Positions 1 through 7,511 of a stretch of DNA of 46,797 nucleotides are shown piece by piece. The DNA is from VRUE01 sp035557635 (GTDB lineage Bacteria; Actinomycetota; Thermoleophilia; Solirubrobacterales; 70-9): assembly GCA_035557635.1 (NCBI GenBank), contig DATMDR010000043.1, positions 1-46,797 of the forward strand, read 5' to 3'. Made by a program: the position numbers and the translations under genes. Below the pieces are notes generated by a model, which saw only the letters and a program-made list of their open reading frames with translations, did no database searches and was not told where the DNA came from. Within the stretch, counting starts at the first letter, position 1. Each line of letters starts with the position of its first letter.

Positions 1-1
1 G

Positions 2-487
2 GTGACGATGCCGCACTCGCTCTTTTTGGCCCAGAACCACATCAGGGCGGTCTGCACCCGCGAGCAGTTCGCCGTCGGCCGCTGCCCCGAGGGCTCTGCC
101 TATGGCAAGGCCGTCGCCCACACGCCGCTCTTTGACGAGCCATTGCGCGGCAACGTCTACCTGCGCTCCTCCACCAGCCGCCTCCCCGACCTCGTCGCCG
201 ATCTCAGAAGCGGCGCGATCCGGATCGTGATCGAGGGCAAGATCGGCCCCGCCAAACACGGCATTCGTGCCTTCTTTGACGAGCTTCCCGACGCGCCGAT
301 CAACCGCTTCACGATGACCCTGCGCGGTGGCCGAAGAGGGCTGCTGGTCAACTCGGCCAACATCTGCAACTCACCGCCGCTTGCCACGGTCAGCGCCCTG
401 GGGCAGAACAACGTCGGGGCGAAATTCAGCTCGGTGCTGCGCGGGCAGTGCGGGAAGAGGCCGAGTAAGGGGGGGAGGGGACGATGA
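2..487 (+). CDS. C-terminal part of a secreted/surface protein (5' end outside window)
   Basis: This open frame enters from the left edge, so only the last 160 or so residues are visible and the GTG at position 2 need not be the true start. The visible part has the pattern I associate with large secreted proteins of Thermoleophilia: a segment with CPEGSAYG, then PLRGNVYLRSS, then LPDLVADLR and a beta-rich stretch ending in LRGGRRGLLVNSANIC. The tail is basic and low in complexity. The stop codon overlaps the next start as ATGA, so it is probably translated together with the NHL-repeat protein that follows. The function is unknown; it is likely extracellular. I see no catalytic motif. Confidence 0.65.
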   Translation: MTMPHSLFLAQNHIRAVCTREQFAVGRCPEGSAYGKAVAHTPLFDEPLRGNVYLRSSTSRLPDLVADLRSGAIRIVIEGKIGPAKHGIRAFFDELPDAPINRFTMTLRGGRRGLLVNSANICNSPPLATVSALGQNNVGAKFSSVLRGQCGKRPSKGGRGR

Positions 488-2379
488 GGATCTCCGGCTC
501 ACGGCGAGCGCTGCCGGCGCTGCTCGGCGCGATGTTCCTGGCGCTCTGTGCCGCGGCTCCCTCAGCACAGGGCGCTCCCGGCGACCCGCTCTACTTCTTC
601 ACCCCCGAACCGCCCAAAGCCAAACCGGGAGCGCCACCGCTGCCTTTGTTGCCGCCCCCGACCGGCAAGCTGAACGGCCCCTGCGGGCTTGCGGTCGACT
701 CCTCTGGGCGCATCTACGTCGCCGACTACTACCACCACGCCGTCGACGTCTTCACCGCCGGCTCCTCCAACGTCTTCCCGCCCAGCTACGTCGCCCAGCT
801 CGCGAACGTCGACCCGCTGGGCGGCCCCTGCGCCCTGGCGCTCGACGGCGTAAACAACCTCTACGTCAACAATTACCACCGCAATGTTGAGAAGTACGGA
901 CCTTCTCCCACGTTCGCCCCGGGCCCCGTCTTTGCCGGCGCCCCACTCGACGCCGAGCACCCGACCGGCGTCGCGCTCGACCCCGCCAACGGCAACGTCT
1001 ACGTCAACCACCGCACCTACATCGCCGTCTATGACGCAACGGGTGCTCCAGTGTTGGAAGGAGGCGAGCCGCTGAGGATCGGCGAGGGCTCGCTCGGCAA
1101 CGGCTACGGCCTCGCGGTCTCCACCTTCCCCGCCACCGCCGGGCGCCTCTACGTCGCCGACGCCGCCACCGATGTGGTCAAGGTCTATGACCCGGCGATT
1201 GACATAGAGGACCCCTTCGCCACGATTCAGGGGCCCGGGGAGGGCTTCACCTCCCTGCGTGACTCCGCCGTGGCTGTCGACCGGGTGAGCGGCGAGGTCT
1301 ACGTCGTCGATGACACCCAGCCCACCCACACCGAGCGCCCGCAGGCAAGCGTCCATGTCTTCACCTCCACCGGCATCTACGCCGGCCACCTCAAGCACAA
1401 CGTGATCGGCGCCCGCCCGGTGGGCCTCGCCGTCGACAACAGCGCCGGCGCCACCCAAGGCCGCGTCTACGTCACCTCCGGCAACACCTCACCGGCGGGG
1501 ATCTACGCCTACCCGGCCAATGCCGCGCTCACCTCGCCGCCACCCCTGCCGCCGCTCGAGCTCTCAGAAGCTGGAGGTGGAGCCGGCGCCGGCTCCCTCG
1601 CCGCCCAAGCGCTGAGCGACCCTCCTGCTCCTCAGCCCGCGGGCGGGGGAGGGGAAGCCAGCACCTCTGAGATCGCCCAGAATGGCAGCCTGCGGGTCGC
1701 CGTCTCGGGCCGCCTCTCGCCGCGCCGCCTGCCGCGTGACGGGACAGCCCCGGTCGCGGTCTCCCTCGGCGGTGAGATCACCACCACTGACCAGAGCCTG
1801 CCGCCGCAGCTAAAGGCGCTGCGGATCGAGCTCAACCGCCACGGCCACCTCGAGCACACCGGCCTCCCAACCTGCCCCTACAGCGCGATCCAGCCCGGCT
1901 CGAGCTCGCGTGCCCTCGCCGCCTGCCGCTCCGCCCTGGTCGGCGGGGGCGCCTTCACCGCGAACATCACCCTCGCCGGCCAGGAGCCCTACCCGACCAG
2001 GGGGCGGCTGCTCCTCTTCAACGGCCTGCAGGGCAAAAAGCCCGTCCTCTTCGGCCACATCTACTCGCCCCGACCCTTTGCCACCTCCTTCGTGATCGTC
2101 TTCGCGATCAAGCGCTTGGGTGGCGGCACTTACGGCACGGCACTCAATGCGCCCTTGCCAAAGGCGATGGACGCCTGGGGGCGCCTCAGCGCCCTACGGA
2201 TGACCCTCTCGCGCCGCTACTCCTACCTCGGCCAGCGCCGTAGCTACCTCTCCGCCGCCTGCCCGGCGCCCAAGGGCTTTCGCGGCGCCGTCTTCCCCCT
2301 CGCCCGCGCCTCCTTTGCCTTCGCGGGCGGGAGGGAGCTCAGTTCCGTGCTCACCGACACCTGCAAAGCGCGGGAGTAA
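484..2379 (+). CDS. Secreted NHL-repeat (beta-propeller-like) protein
   Basis: The product is 631 aa. Residues 1-30 form a signal peptide (basic start, hydrophobic core, then APSAQGAPG). Residues of about 65-345 contain repeated units of the type GPCGLAVDSSGRIYVADYY, GVALDPANGNVYVNH and AVDRVSGEVYVVDD, which is the NHL/beta-propeller pattern. A Pro/Gly/Ala-rich linker follows (about 345-400). The C-terminal domain of about 230 aa resembles the kind of domain seen in the preceding partial gene. The ATG overlaps the upstream stop by four bases and has a purine-rich run (GGGGGAGGGG) just ahead. NHL propellers usually bind ligands or proteins rather than catalyse, so a cell-envelope or extracellular binding role is inferred. 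The exact substrate cannot be read from sequence. Confidence 0.8.
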   Translation: MRISGSRRALPALLGAMFLALCAAAPSAQGAPGDPLYFFTPEPPKAKPGAPPLPLLPPPTGKLNGPCGLAVDSSGRIYVADYYHHAVDVFTAGSSNVFPPSYVAQLANVDPLGGPCALALDGVNNLYVNNYHRNVEKYGPSPTFAPGPVFAGAPLDAEHPTGVALDPANGNVYVNHRTYIAVYDATGAPVLEGGEPLRIGEGSLGNGYGLAVSTFPATAGRLYVADAATDVVKVYDPAIDIEDPFATIQGPGEGFTSLRDSAVAVDRVSGEVYVVDDTQPTHTERPQASVHVFTSTGIYAGHLKHNVIGARPVGLAVDNSAGATQGRVYVTSGNTSPAGIYAYPANAALTSPPPLPPLELSEAGGGAGAGSLAAQALSDPPAPQPAGGGGEASTSEIAQNGSLRVAVSGRLSPRRLPRDGTAPVAVSLGGEITTTDQSLPPQLKALRIELNRHGHLEHTGLPTCPYSAIQPGSSSRALAACRSALVGGGAFTANITLAGQEPYPTRGRLLLFNGLQGKKPVLFGHIYSPRPFATSFVIVFAIKRLGGGTYGTALNAPLPKAMDAWGRLSALRMTLSRRYSYLGQRRSYLSAACPAPKGFRGAVFPLARASFAFAGGRELSSVLTDTCKARE

Positions 2380-2380
2380 C

Positions 2381-2465
2381 ACCAGTCAAAGCTTGGAAGT
2401 CACCACCCATGGATCAACCAGTCAAACCAGTCACCCCGGCGTCTGAGGCGCCGGGACAAGGAGGT
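2381..2465 (+). promoter_or_regulatory. Leader with direct repeats, hairpin and strong ribosome binding site
   Basis: The gap before the next secreted protein holds three copies of ACCAGTCA (2381, 2417, 2426). It also holds a perfect 7-bp stem (CCCGGCG at 2435-2441 with CGCCGGG at 2449-2455, loop of 7). The Shine-Dalgarno AAGGAGGT (2458-2465) lies 4 nt before the GTG at 2470. The hairpin could terminate upstream transcription or shield the start region; the sequence does not decide between these. Confidence 0.5.
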
Positions 2466-2469
2466 AGAA

Positions 2470-3693
2470 GTGAAACGCATTAGAAACCTGGGGCTCGCCA
2501 TCGCGATGGCGCTGGCCCTGACAGCGAGCGTTGGCGCCGCCTCGGCGTCGGCCTCGTATTTCTCGTTTGATGAATATCCGGCGAATGTCAGTGGGAAAGC
2601 CGTGGGAACCCCCGTCATCACGTTCTCAGGCGGACGGACCGCGACATGTCCCGGAAGCCCCTTCACGGAGCAATACTCCGCACCAACCGAAAAGTTGACC
2701 CCGGGGTCGATGCTCGACTCCAAATGCTCGACGTATGAAGGAAATGCCACACTGGAAGTGAAAAACTGCAAGTTCATCTTCCACCCGGGCGCGGAAACCA
2801 ACCCAGGGGAATTCACGGGAACCTTTGAGATAGGGCCATTCAGCTGCGGCTCCATGGTGCTGAACGGGCCCACCTGCGACCGCTTCTTCGGCGCTCAGGG
2901 TGGTCTCTCGGCGACCTATGACAACGAAGGCGAAGGCAGCAAAGCGGCGGTCGCGATCGATGCGACCACTACCGGCATTGCCTACACCGTCGTAGGCCCG
3001 GAAGGGTTCTGCGGCAAAGGGGTGCAGTACGCGACCTACGATGGCAGCTGGCAGGTGACCGCCACGAACGCAGAAGGCGCGTCGAACGGAGTCCGTGTGG
3101 AGACGCTCGGCCTCTACATGGCTGGCGAAAAATCAGAAGACAAAGCCAAACAGCCGCGGATCGAGGCCGAAAGCTACCCGGTGAATGTGGCTGGTCGCCA
3201 GGACCCGGCCGACAAGCACGTGTTGACGTTCCATGGTGGGCGCACGGTCAAATGCGAGGAAGTCGACTTCTCCTCGGGGACATCAGCGGCGACGACGCAG
3301 CTGGCGCTCGGCGCAAAATATGTCGGCTGCAAAGCCACTCTGGGTGGCAGCACCATCGCCGCGAGCGTGACGATGAACAGCTGTCACTTCGCTCTGGGTG
3401 TGCTCAACGCCGGCCCAGCCTACGCCGGCTCGCTGGGCGTCACCTGCGGCAAAGAAGGCGATGGGATCGAAGTCAGTGACTCGATTTGCGCCTACAAGAT
3501 CTCGCCCCAGGCGGGGCTTGAAGGGGTCGGCCTCGCCACCTTCGGCGCAGGCGCTGAACGCGGCATCGCCGTCGACCTCGGCGTAAAAGGCATCTCCTAC
3601 ACCCGCACCAAAGGCAACGTCACCAACTGCGGCGAAAAAACAGGCGTCACCGCCAGCTACGTGGGCGGCTCGACCCTGCACGCGCTGCAGTAG
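2470..3693 (+). CDS. Secreted protein with two tandem homologous domains
   Basis: The product is 407 aa, starting at GTG behind AAGGAGGT. Residues 1-29 are a signal peptide ending ASASA. The mature part consists of two related halves, about 31-210 and 225-405. Each starts with a YP-NV motif (EYPANVSGK and SYPVNVAGR), continues with a F-GGRT-C segment (FSGGRTATC and FHGGRTVKC), and ends with an alternating beta-like stretch with conserved cysteines (for example KNCKF/MNSCHF and FSCGS/VTCGK). The paired cysteines suggest disulphides outside the cell. I do not recognise a named family with a known function; an internal duplication is what can be seen. It follows the NHL protein by 90 nt and has its own strong ribosome binding site. 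Confidence 0.75.
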   Translation: MKRIRNLGLAIAMALALTASVGAASASASYFSFDEYPANVSGKAVGTPVITFSGGRTATCPGSPFTEQYSAPTEKLTPGSMLDSKCSTYEGNATLEVKNCKFIFHPGAETNPGEFTGTFEIGPFSCGSMVLNGPTCDRFFGAQGGLSATYDNEGEGSKAAVAIDATTTGIAYTVVGPEGFCGKGVQYATYDGSWQVTATNAEGASNGVRVETLGLYMAGEKSEDKAKQPRIEAESYPVNVAGRQDPADKHVLTFHGGRTVKCEEVDFSSGTSAATTQLALGAKYVGCKATLGGSTIAASVTMNSCHFALGVLNAGPAYAGSLGVTCGKEGDGIEVSDSICAYKISPQAGLEGVGLATFGAGAERGIAVDLGVKGISYTRTKGNVTNCGEKTGVTASYVGGSTLHALQ

Positions 3694-3840
3694 GCAAGAG
3701 GGGCTCAATCGCGAACGCAGCGATCTGAGTCAGATGGATGGGGCATGGGGCCGGGAGAGATCCTGGCCCCATGCATCTCGGCTCTACGGGCCCGCTGGGG
3801 CGATAAGTCTTGCCCTGGGCCTAAGCGCCCCGCACGTCGC

Positions 3841-3937
3841 GCCCTTGCTATCTTTCCCGGTCGGCCCATTGGGCCGTTTGGCCGTGCCCGTCCATCCAAC
3901 TCCTGGGGCGAGCGGGAATCCTGTATTCGATACGAGA
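3841..3937 (+). promoter_or_regulatory. Promoter-leader, copy 1 (upstream of rpmJ-rpsM)
   Basis: Contains an extended -10 element, TGC-TATCTT (TATCTT at 3849-3854), with no clear -35. Right at the expected RNA 5' end there is a stem-loop: CGGCCC (3862-3867), ATT, GGGCCG (3871-3876). A closely similar sequence of about 95 bp lies upstream of rpsK (4850-4944), sharing the -10, the hairpin, the following TTTG and a later CTCCTGGGGCG block. It is the only promoter candidate I see before rpmJ. Confidence 0.65.
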
Positions 3938-3946
3938 TCCGGAGCT

Positions 3947-4060
3947 ATGAAGGTCCGAGCTTCAGTCAAGCCGATGTGCGAAAAGTGCAAGATCATCCGC
4001 CGAAATGGGGCGGTTCTAGTGATCTGCCAGAACCCGCGCCACAAGCAGAGGCAGGGCTAG
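3947..4060 (+). CDS. rpmJ: 50S ribosomal protein L36 (bL36)
   Basis: The protein is 37 aa, the usual length of L36. It begins MKVRASVKPMC and has the zinc-ribbon ligands C11, C14, C27 and H32. The ATG follows GGAG (3941-3944). It sits 3 nt before rpsM, as in the normal actinobacterial order. infA, which usually precedes it, is absent; a secreted-protein gene lies upstream instead, so the usual spc/alpha operon linkage is broken on the left. Larger reading frames across this stretch in other frames are shadows. Confidence 0.95.
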   Translation: MKVRASVKPMCEKCKIIRRNGAVLVICQNPRHKQRQG

Positions 4061-4063
4061 GGC

Positions 4064-4447
4064 ATGGCACGTATCGCGGGCATCAACATCCCCGTCAACA
4101 AGCGGGTCGAGATCGGCCTCACCTACATCTTCGGGATTGGGCAGTCGACCTCGCAGGACATCCTCAAGGAGACGAAAATCGACCCCAACACCTTGGTCAA
4201 GGATCTGACCGAGGACGAGGTCGTCCGCCTGCGTGAGGCGGTGGAGCAGCGCGAGGTCGAGGGCGACCTGCGGCGCGACCGCTCCCAGAACGTCAAACGG
4301 CTGATGGAGATCGGCGCCTACCGGGGCCTGCGGCACCGCCGCGGCCTGCCGGTGCGGGGCCAGCGGACCAAGACCAACGCGCGTGGCCGCAAGGGCCCGC
4401 GCCGTCTCAGCGTTGCGGGCAAGCGCAGGGCGCCCCAACCCAAGTAG
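4064..4447 (+). CDS. rpsM: 30S ribosomal protein S13 (uS13)
   Basis: The product is 127 aa, starts MARIAGINIPVNKRVEIGLT and has the S13 helix-two-turn-helix and the basic C-terminal tail (GLPVRGQRTKTNARGRKGP). It sits in the head of the small subunit and contacts the P-site tRNA and the subunit bridge. It is 3 nt downstream of rpmJ and shares its promoter. Unlike the usual arrangement, rpsK does not follow directly: a hairpin and a DUF2283-type gene lie in between. Confidence 0.96.
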   Translation: MARIAGINIPVNKRVEIGLTYIFGIGQSTSQDILKETKIDPNTLVKDLTEDEVVRLREAVEQREVEGDLRRDRSQNVKRLMEIGAYRGLRHRRGLPVRGQRTKTNARGRKGPRRLSVAGKRRAPQPK

Positions 4448-4478
4448 CGCCGCTGCCATCGCTGTCCAGTAGTCGGGA

Positions 4479-4491
4479 CCCCGGATCGGGG
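4479..4491 (+). terminator. Hairpin after rpsM
   Basis: CCCCG (4479-4483), loop GAT, CGGGG (4487-4491), located 31 nt after the rpsM stop. It is short and has no U-tract, so termination is only likely, not certain. It fits with the downstream DUF2283 and rpsK genes each having their own promoter. Confidence 0.4.
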
Positions 4492-4537
4492 ATAGCGCGT
4501 GTCCAGCCCTTAACAGGACTGTTTACGATCTGGAGGC

Positions 4538-4834
4538 ATGATGCGAGCCGATTACGACAGCGAGGGCGACACGATCCAGATCGAATTGGAGCGCGTTCGA
4601 AAGCTCGGCCATAGTGAGGTGGTCGAGAATGGTGCGGTCATCGTTGGCATCTATGAGGATCGACCGGTGATGGTTGACGTGATCGGCACGCGCAATGGCT
4701 TCGGAGAGCCGCTTCGCGTCGCCGCGGAGCGCCTCAAGCTCGATGCTGAGGCGCTGATCGCTGCCGCAAATGCTGCTATCGCTGCGCCAGACCGGACCGT
4801 AACGCTGAACGTCGGCGTCCGGGCTGTTGCCTGA
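4538..4834 (+). CDS. DUF2283-like small protein inserted in the ribosomal operon
   Basis: The product is 98 aa. The N-terminal half (MRADYDSEGDTIQIEL, then a short turn, then ENGAVIVGIYEDRPVMVDVI) matches the pattern of DUF2283 proteins, small beta-rich proteins of unknown function often found with toxin-antitoxin or accessory genes. The C-terminal 45 residues are an Ala-rich helix. The start follows TGGAGG, and a -10-like TACGAT (4524-4529) lies 8 nt upstream of the ATG, so it probably has its own promoter. It sits between rpsM and rpsK, a place normally empty in bacteria, and is less GC-biased at wobble positions than the flanking ribosomal genes. This suggests later insertion. Confidence 0.7.
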   Translation: MMRADYDSEGDTIQIELERVRKLGHSEVVENGAVIVGIYEDRPVMVDVIGTRNGFGEPLRVAAERLKLDAEALIAAANAAIAAPDRTVTLNVGVRAVA

Positions 4835-4849
4835 GCTCACGCACGCTCG

Positions 4850-4944
4850 GCCCTTGCTATCTTTCCCGGTCGGCCCATCGGGGCCGTTTGATCGTGCCTG
4901 CCGCCCGTCTCCTGGGGCGCGCGGGACTCCTTGAGGAGATACGA
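4850..4944 (+). promoter_or_regulatory. Promoter-leader, copy 2 (upstream of rpsK-rpsD-rpoA-rplQ)
   Basis: Near-duplicate of 3841-3937. It has TGC-TATCTT (TATCTT at 4858-4863), then a hairpin CGGCCC (4871-4876), ATCG, GGGCCG (4881-4886), TTTG, the CTCCTGGGGCG block, and a GAGATACGA stretch before the rpsK ATG. The loop differs from copy 1 while the stem is identical. The Shine-Dalgarno GAGGAG (4934-4939) belongs to rpsK. It likely restores transcription of the downstream half of the split operon. Confidence 0.65.
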
Positions 4945-5346
4945 ATGGCAGCAGCGAAAAAACCTGCGAAGGGACGCGCTCGGCGCCGCGTCAAGAAGAA
5001 CGTGGCCTACGGGCAGGCGCACATCAAGACTTCTTTCAACAACACGATCGTCACCCTCACCGACACCCAGGGCAACGTGATCGCCTGGGAGTCGGCCGGC
5101 TCGGCGGGCTTCAAAGGCTCGCGCAAGTCGACGCCGTTCGCCGCCCAGGTGACCGCCGACGCGGCCGCCAAGAAAGGCATGGAGCACGGCCTGGAAAAGG
5201 TCGAGGTCTTCGCCAAGGGCGCCGGCTCGGGCCGTGAGACCGCGATCCGCTCGCTGCAGGCTGCCGGGCTCGAAGTGACTACTGTCAAGGACGTCTCCCC
5301 GCAGGCCCACAACGGCTGCCGACCGAAGAAGCGGAGGCGCGTCTAG
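4945..5346 (+). CDS. rpsK: 30S ribosomal protein S11 (uS11)
   Basis: The product is 133 aa. It has a basic N-terminus, then the S11 core with AHIKTSFNNTIVTLTD, GNVIAWESAGSAGFKGSRK and a C-terminal DVSPQAHNGCRPKKRRRV, all characteristic. I chose the ATG at 4945 because it sits behind GAGGAG and gives the normal length; an earlier in-frame start would lie inside the duplicated leader. The stop TAG overlaps the rpsD GTG by one base. It is part of the platform of the 30S subunit. Confidence 0.96.
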   Translation: MAAAKKPAKGRARRRVKKNVAYGQAHIKTSFNNTIVTLTDTQGNVIAWESAGSAGFKGSRKSTPFAAQVTADAAAKKGMEHGLEKVEVFAKGAGSGRETAIRSLQAAGLEVTTVKDVSPQAHNGCRPKKRRRV

Positions 5347-5966
5347 TGGCCCGCGATACCTCTCCCCAGTGCAAGCAGTGCCGTCGCGAGGGCCAGAAGC
5401 TCTTCCTCAAGGGTGAGCGCTGTTTCACCGACAAGTGCGGGGTCGAGCGCCGCTCCTACCCGCCCGGCGATCACGGCCGCGGCCGCATGCGCCAGTCCGA
5501 GTACCGCGTGCAGCTGCGCGAGAAGCAGAAGACGCGCCGCTATTACCAGGTGCTGGAGAAGCAGTTCCGCGCCTACTACGACAAGGCCTCGCGCCAGGAT
5601 GGCGTCACCGGCGAGAACTTGCTGCGCCTGCTCGAGTCGCGCTTCGACAACGTGCTGGTGCGCCTCGGCTTCGCCGCCTCGCGGCGCCAGGCCCGGCAGC
5701 TGATCCGCCACGGCCACTGGTTGATCAACGGCCGCCGCGTCGACATCCCCTCCTACCAAGTCCGCCCCGAGGACGTGATCTCGATCAAAGCCGGATCGGC
5801 CGCCAACGACACGATCCGGCGGGCGACCGAACTGGTTTCGACCGTGCCGGCCTGGCTACAGGCCGACCACGACTCTCTTACCGCCAAGGTCCTGCGCTAT
5901 CCGGAGCGCTCCGAGATCTCGGCGCCGGTGCAGGAGCAGCTGATCGTCGAGCTGTACTCCAAGTAA
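5346..5966 (+). CDS. rpsD: 30S ribosomal protein S4 (uS4), zinc-binding type
   Basis: The product is 206 aa, starting at GTG and sharing one base with the rpsK stop. The N-terminal CX2C...CX4C set (C9, C12, C26, C31) marks the zinc-binding C+ form. The S4 RNA-binding domain (RLDNVLVRLGF type: SRFDNVLVRLGFAASRRQARQLI, GHWLINGRRVDIPSYQV) follows at about 95-160. It is a primary 16S rRNA binder and in many bacteria the translational repressor of this operon. No obvious S4-type pseudoknot can be claimed here beyond the leader hairpin. Confidence 0.96.
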   Translation: MARDTSPQCKQCRREGQKLFLKGERCFTDKCGVERRSYPPGDHGRGRMRQSEYRVQLREKQKTRRYYQVLEKQFRAYYDKASRQDGVTGENLLRLLESRFDNVLVRLGFAASRRQARQLIRHGHWLINGRRVDIPSYQVRPEDVISIKAGSAANDTIRRATELVSTVPAWLQADHDSLTAKVLRYPERSEISAPVQEQLIVELYSK

Positions 5967-6002
5967 CCGGCCCCAATTCCGTAACACGCAACGAAGGAAT
6001 CC

Positions 6003-6983
6003 ATGACCACTGACTTTCAGGTCCCCCGCATCAGCTCAGAGAAGATCGACGACCGTCGTGGCACGTTCACGATCGAGCCGCTCGATAAGGGCTTCGGCTA
6101 CACCTTCGGCAACAGCCTCCGCCGCGTCCTGCTCTCCTCGCTCGGCGGCGCTTCCATCACCAGCGTCCGCATCGAGGGAGTGGCGCACGAGTTCTCCACC
6201 GTGCCCGGCGTCAAGGAGGACGTCACCGACATCGTTCTCAACCTGAAGGATCTCGTCGTCCGCATGCACACCGACGCCGACGAGGTCGAGGCGCCGCTGG
6301 TCGCCACCGGCCCCGGCGAGGTCAAGGCCAAGGACATCGACCTGCCGTCCGGGGTAGAGATCCTCAACCCCGACGCGCCGATCGCGACCCTGGAGAAGAA
6401 AACCAAGCTCGAGGTCTACCTGACGATCGGCCGCGGCCGCGGCTACTCGGCGGCTGAAGACAACAAGTCGGACGACCAGCCGATCGGTGTGATTCCGATC
6501 GACTCGATCTTCTCGCCGATCCGGCGCGCCTCCTACGCGGTCGATTCCGCCCGTGTCGGCCAGCGCACCGACTTCGACAAACTGACCCTCGACCTCGAGA
6601 CCGACGGCTCGATCGAGCCGGGGGCGGCGCTGCGCGAAGCCTCCGAGATCCTGATCAAGAGCCTGGCGATCTTCACCGACGCCGACCGGGTCGAGGAACT
6701 GACCGCGCGCGATCCGGTCGTTTCCCACACCGCCGATGCGGTGGCCGGGCTCGCCGGCGAAGGGATCGCCGAAAGCAACGGGCTCGACGAGATCCTGATC
6801 GAGGAGCTGGAGCTGGGCGTTCGCTCCTACAACTGCCTAAAGCGGGCGGGGGTGCAGACGGTCGGCGACCTGGTGCGGAAGTCCCGCGCCGAGCTGAACG
6901 CGATCCCCAACTTCGGCCAGAAGTCGATCGAGGAAGTGATCGAAACCCTCCAGTCCCGCGGCCTCGACCTGCAGGCGGACTAG
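6003..6983 (+). CDS. rpoA: DNA-directed RNA polymerase alpha subunit
   Basis: The product is 326 aa. Residues of about 10-235 form the alpha-NTD, which includes GFGYTFGNSLRRVLLSSL (dimer and beta/beta' contact). Residues of about 260-326 form the alpha-CTD with ELELGVRSYNCLKRAGVQTVGDL and the helix-hairpin-helix NFGQKSIEEV, which contacts UP elements and activators. The ATG at 6003 follows GAAGGAAT. It lies 36 nt after rpsD and 30 nt before rplQ, the standard order. Confidence 0.97.
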   Translation: MTTDFQVPRISSEKIDDRRGTFTIEPLDKGFGYTFGNSLRRVLLSSLGGASITSVRIEGVAHEFSTVPGVKEDVTDIVLNLKDLVVRMHTDADEVEAPLVATGPGEVKAKDIDLPSGVEILNPDAPIATLEKKTKLEVYLTIGRGRGYSAAEDNKSDDQPIGVIPIDSIFSPIRRASYAVDSARVGQRTDFDKLTLDLETDGSIEPGAALREASEILIKSLAIFTDADRVEELTARDPVVSHTADAVAGLAGEGIAESNGLDEILIEELELGVRSYNCLKRAGVQTVGDLVRKSRAELNAIPNFGQKSIEEVIETLQSRGLDLQAD

Positions 6984-7013
6984 GAGCACGAGGAGCAGGG
7001 GAGAGCAGAGCCG

Positions 7014-7367
7014 ATGCGTCACCGCAAGAAGCGCAACAAGCTGAGCCGCGACGCGTCGCACCGCGAGTCGCTGCTCTCCAACCTCTGCAAGCAGCTGATC
7101 GACCATGAGCGGATCGAAACCAGCCAGGCGAAGGCGAAGGCGGTCAAGCCCGAGGTCGAGCAGCTGATCACGCTCGCCAAGCGGGGCGACCTGCACGCGC
7201 GGCGCCAGGCGCTGGCGACGCTGCACAACGACAAGTTCATCGTGCACAAGCTGTTCGAGGAGGTCGCGCCGCGGTACGTCGAGCGGCCGGGTGGGTACAC
7301 CCGCATCGTGAAGTTGGGTCCGAGGCGTTCGGACTCGACTGAGATGGTTTATCTCGAGCTGGTTTAG
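7014..7367 (+). CDS. rplQ: 50S ribosomal protein L17 (bL17)
   Basis: The product is 117 aa. The start MRHRKKRNKLSRDASHRESL and the segment LCKQLIDHERIETSQAKAKAVKPEVEQLITLAK are diagnostic; the end GGYTRIVKLGPRRSDSTEMVYLEL is typical. It is the last gene of the rpsK-rpsD-rpoA-rplQ unit and is followed by a very strong palindromic terminator. truA, usually codirectional next, is here convergent. Confidence 0.96.
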   Translation: MRHRKKRNKLSRDASHRESLLSNLCKQLIDHERIETSQAKAKAVKPEVEQLITLAKRGDLHARRQALATLHNDKFIVHKLFEEVAPRYVERPGGYTRIVKLGPRRSDSTEMVYLELV

Positions 7368-7369
7368 GC

Positions 7370-7460
7370 GGAGGGCGGGGTGCCTCCCGCCCGGACAAGT
7401 GCCGGTCTAATTAGACCGGCACTTTGAGTATCCGCCCGTTCGGGAGGCACCCCGCCCTCC
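7370..7460. terminator. Nested palindromic terminator after rplQ
   Basis: The outer arms are 20 bp and perfectly complementary (7370-7389 and 7441-7460; the left begins GGAGGGCGGGGTGCC). Inside is a perfect 28-nt palindrome (7397-7424; the half is AAGTGCCGGTCTAA). Such a large symmetric structure between convergent genes probably ends transcription from both sides. No long U-run is present. Confidence 0.7.
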
Positions 7461-7480
7461 TCAAATTCACTGCTGCGGAG

Positions 7481-7506
7481 ATTGACCACACCAGGGTGGG
7501 GTCAAT
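7481..7506. repeat. Inverted repeat between rplQ and truA (dispersed element, copy 1)
   Basis: ATTGACCACACC, then AG, then GGTGGGGTCAAT: 12-bp arms with one mismatch. It lies 5 nt from the truA stop. The same core (CACCACACCAGxGTGGGGTCAA) recurs inside the hairpin at 23748-23799, again just past the 3' ends of convergent genes. Probably a terminator element or a small dispersed palindromic repeat. Confidence 0.6.
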
Positions 7507-7511
7507 GTCGG

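Noticed and set aside
3734..4236. Two overlapping frames across rpmJ (3734-4060 and 3745-4236)
   Set aside because: The first contains rpmJ in frame but its extension covers the promoter-leader; the second is a shifted shadow.
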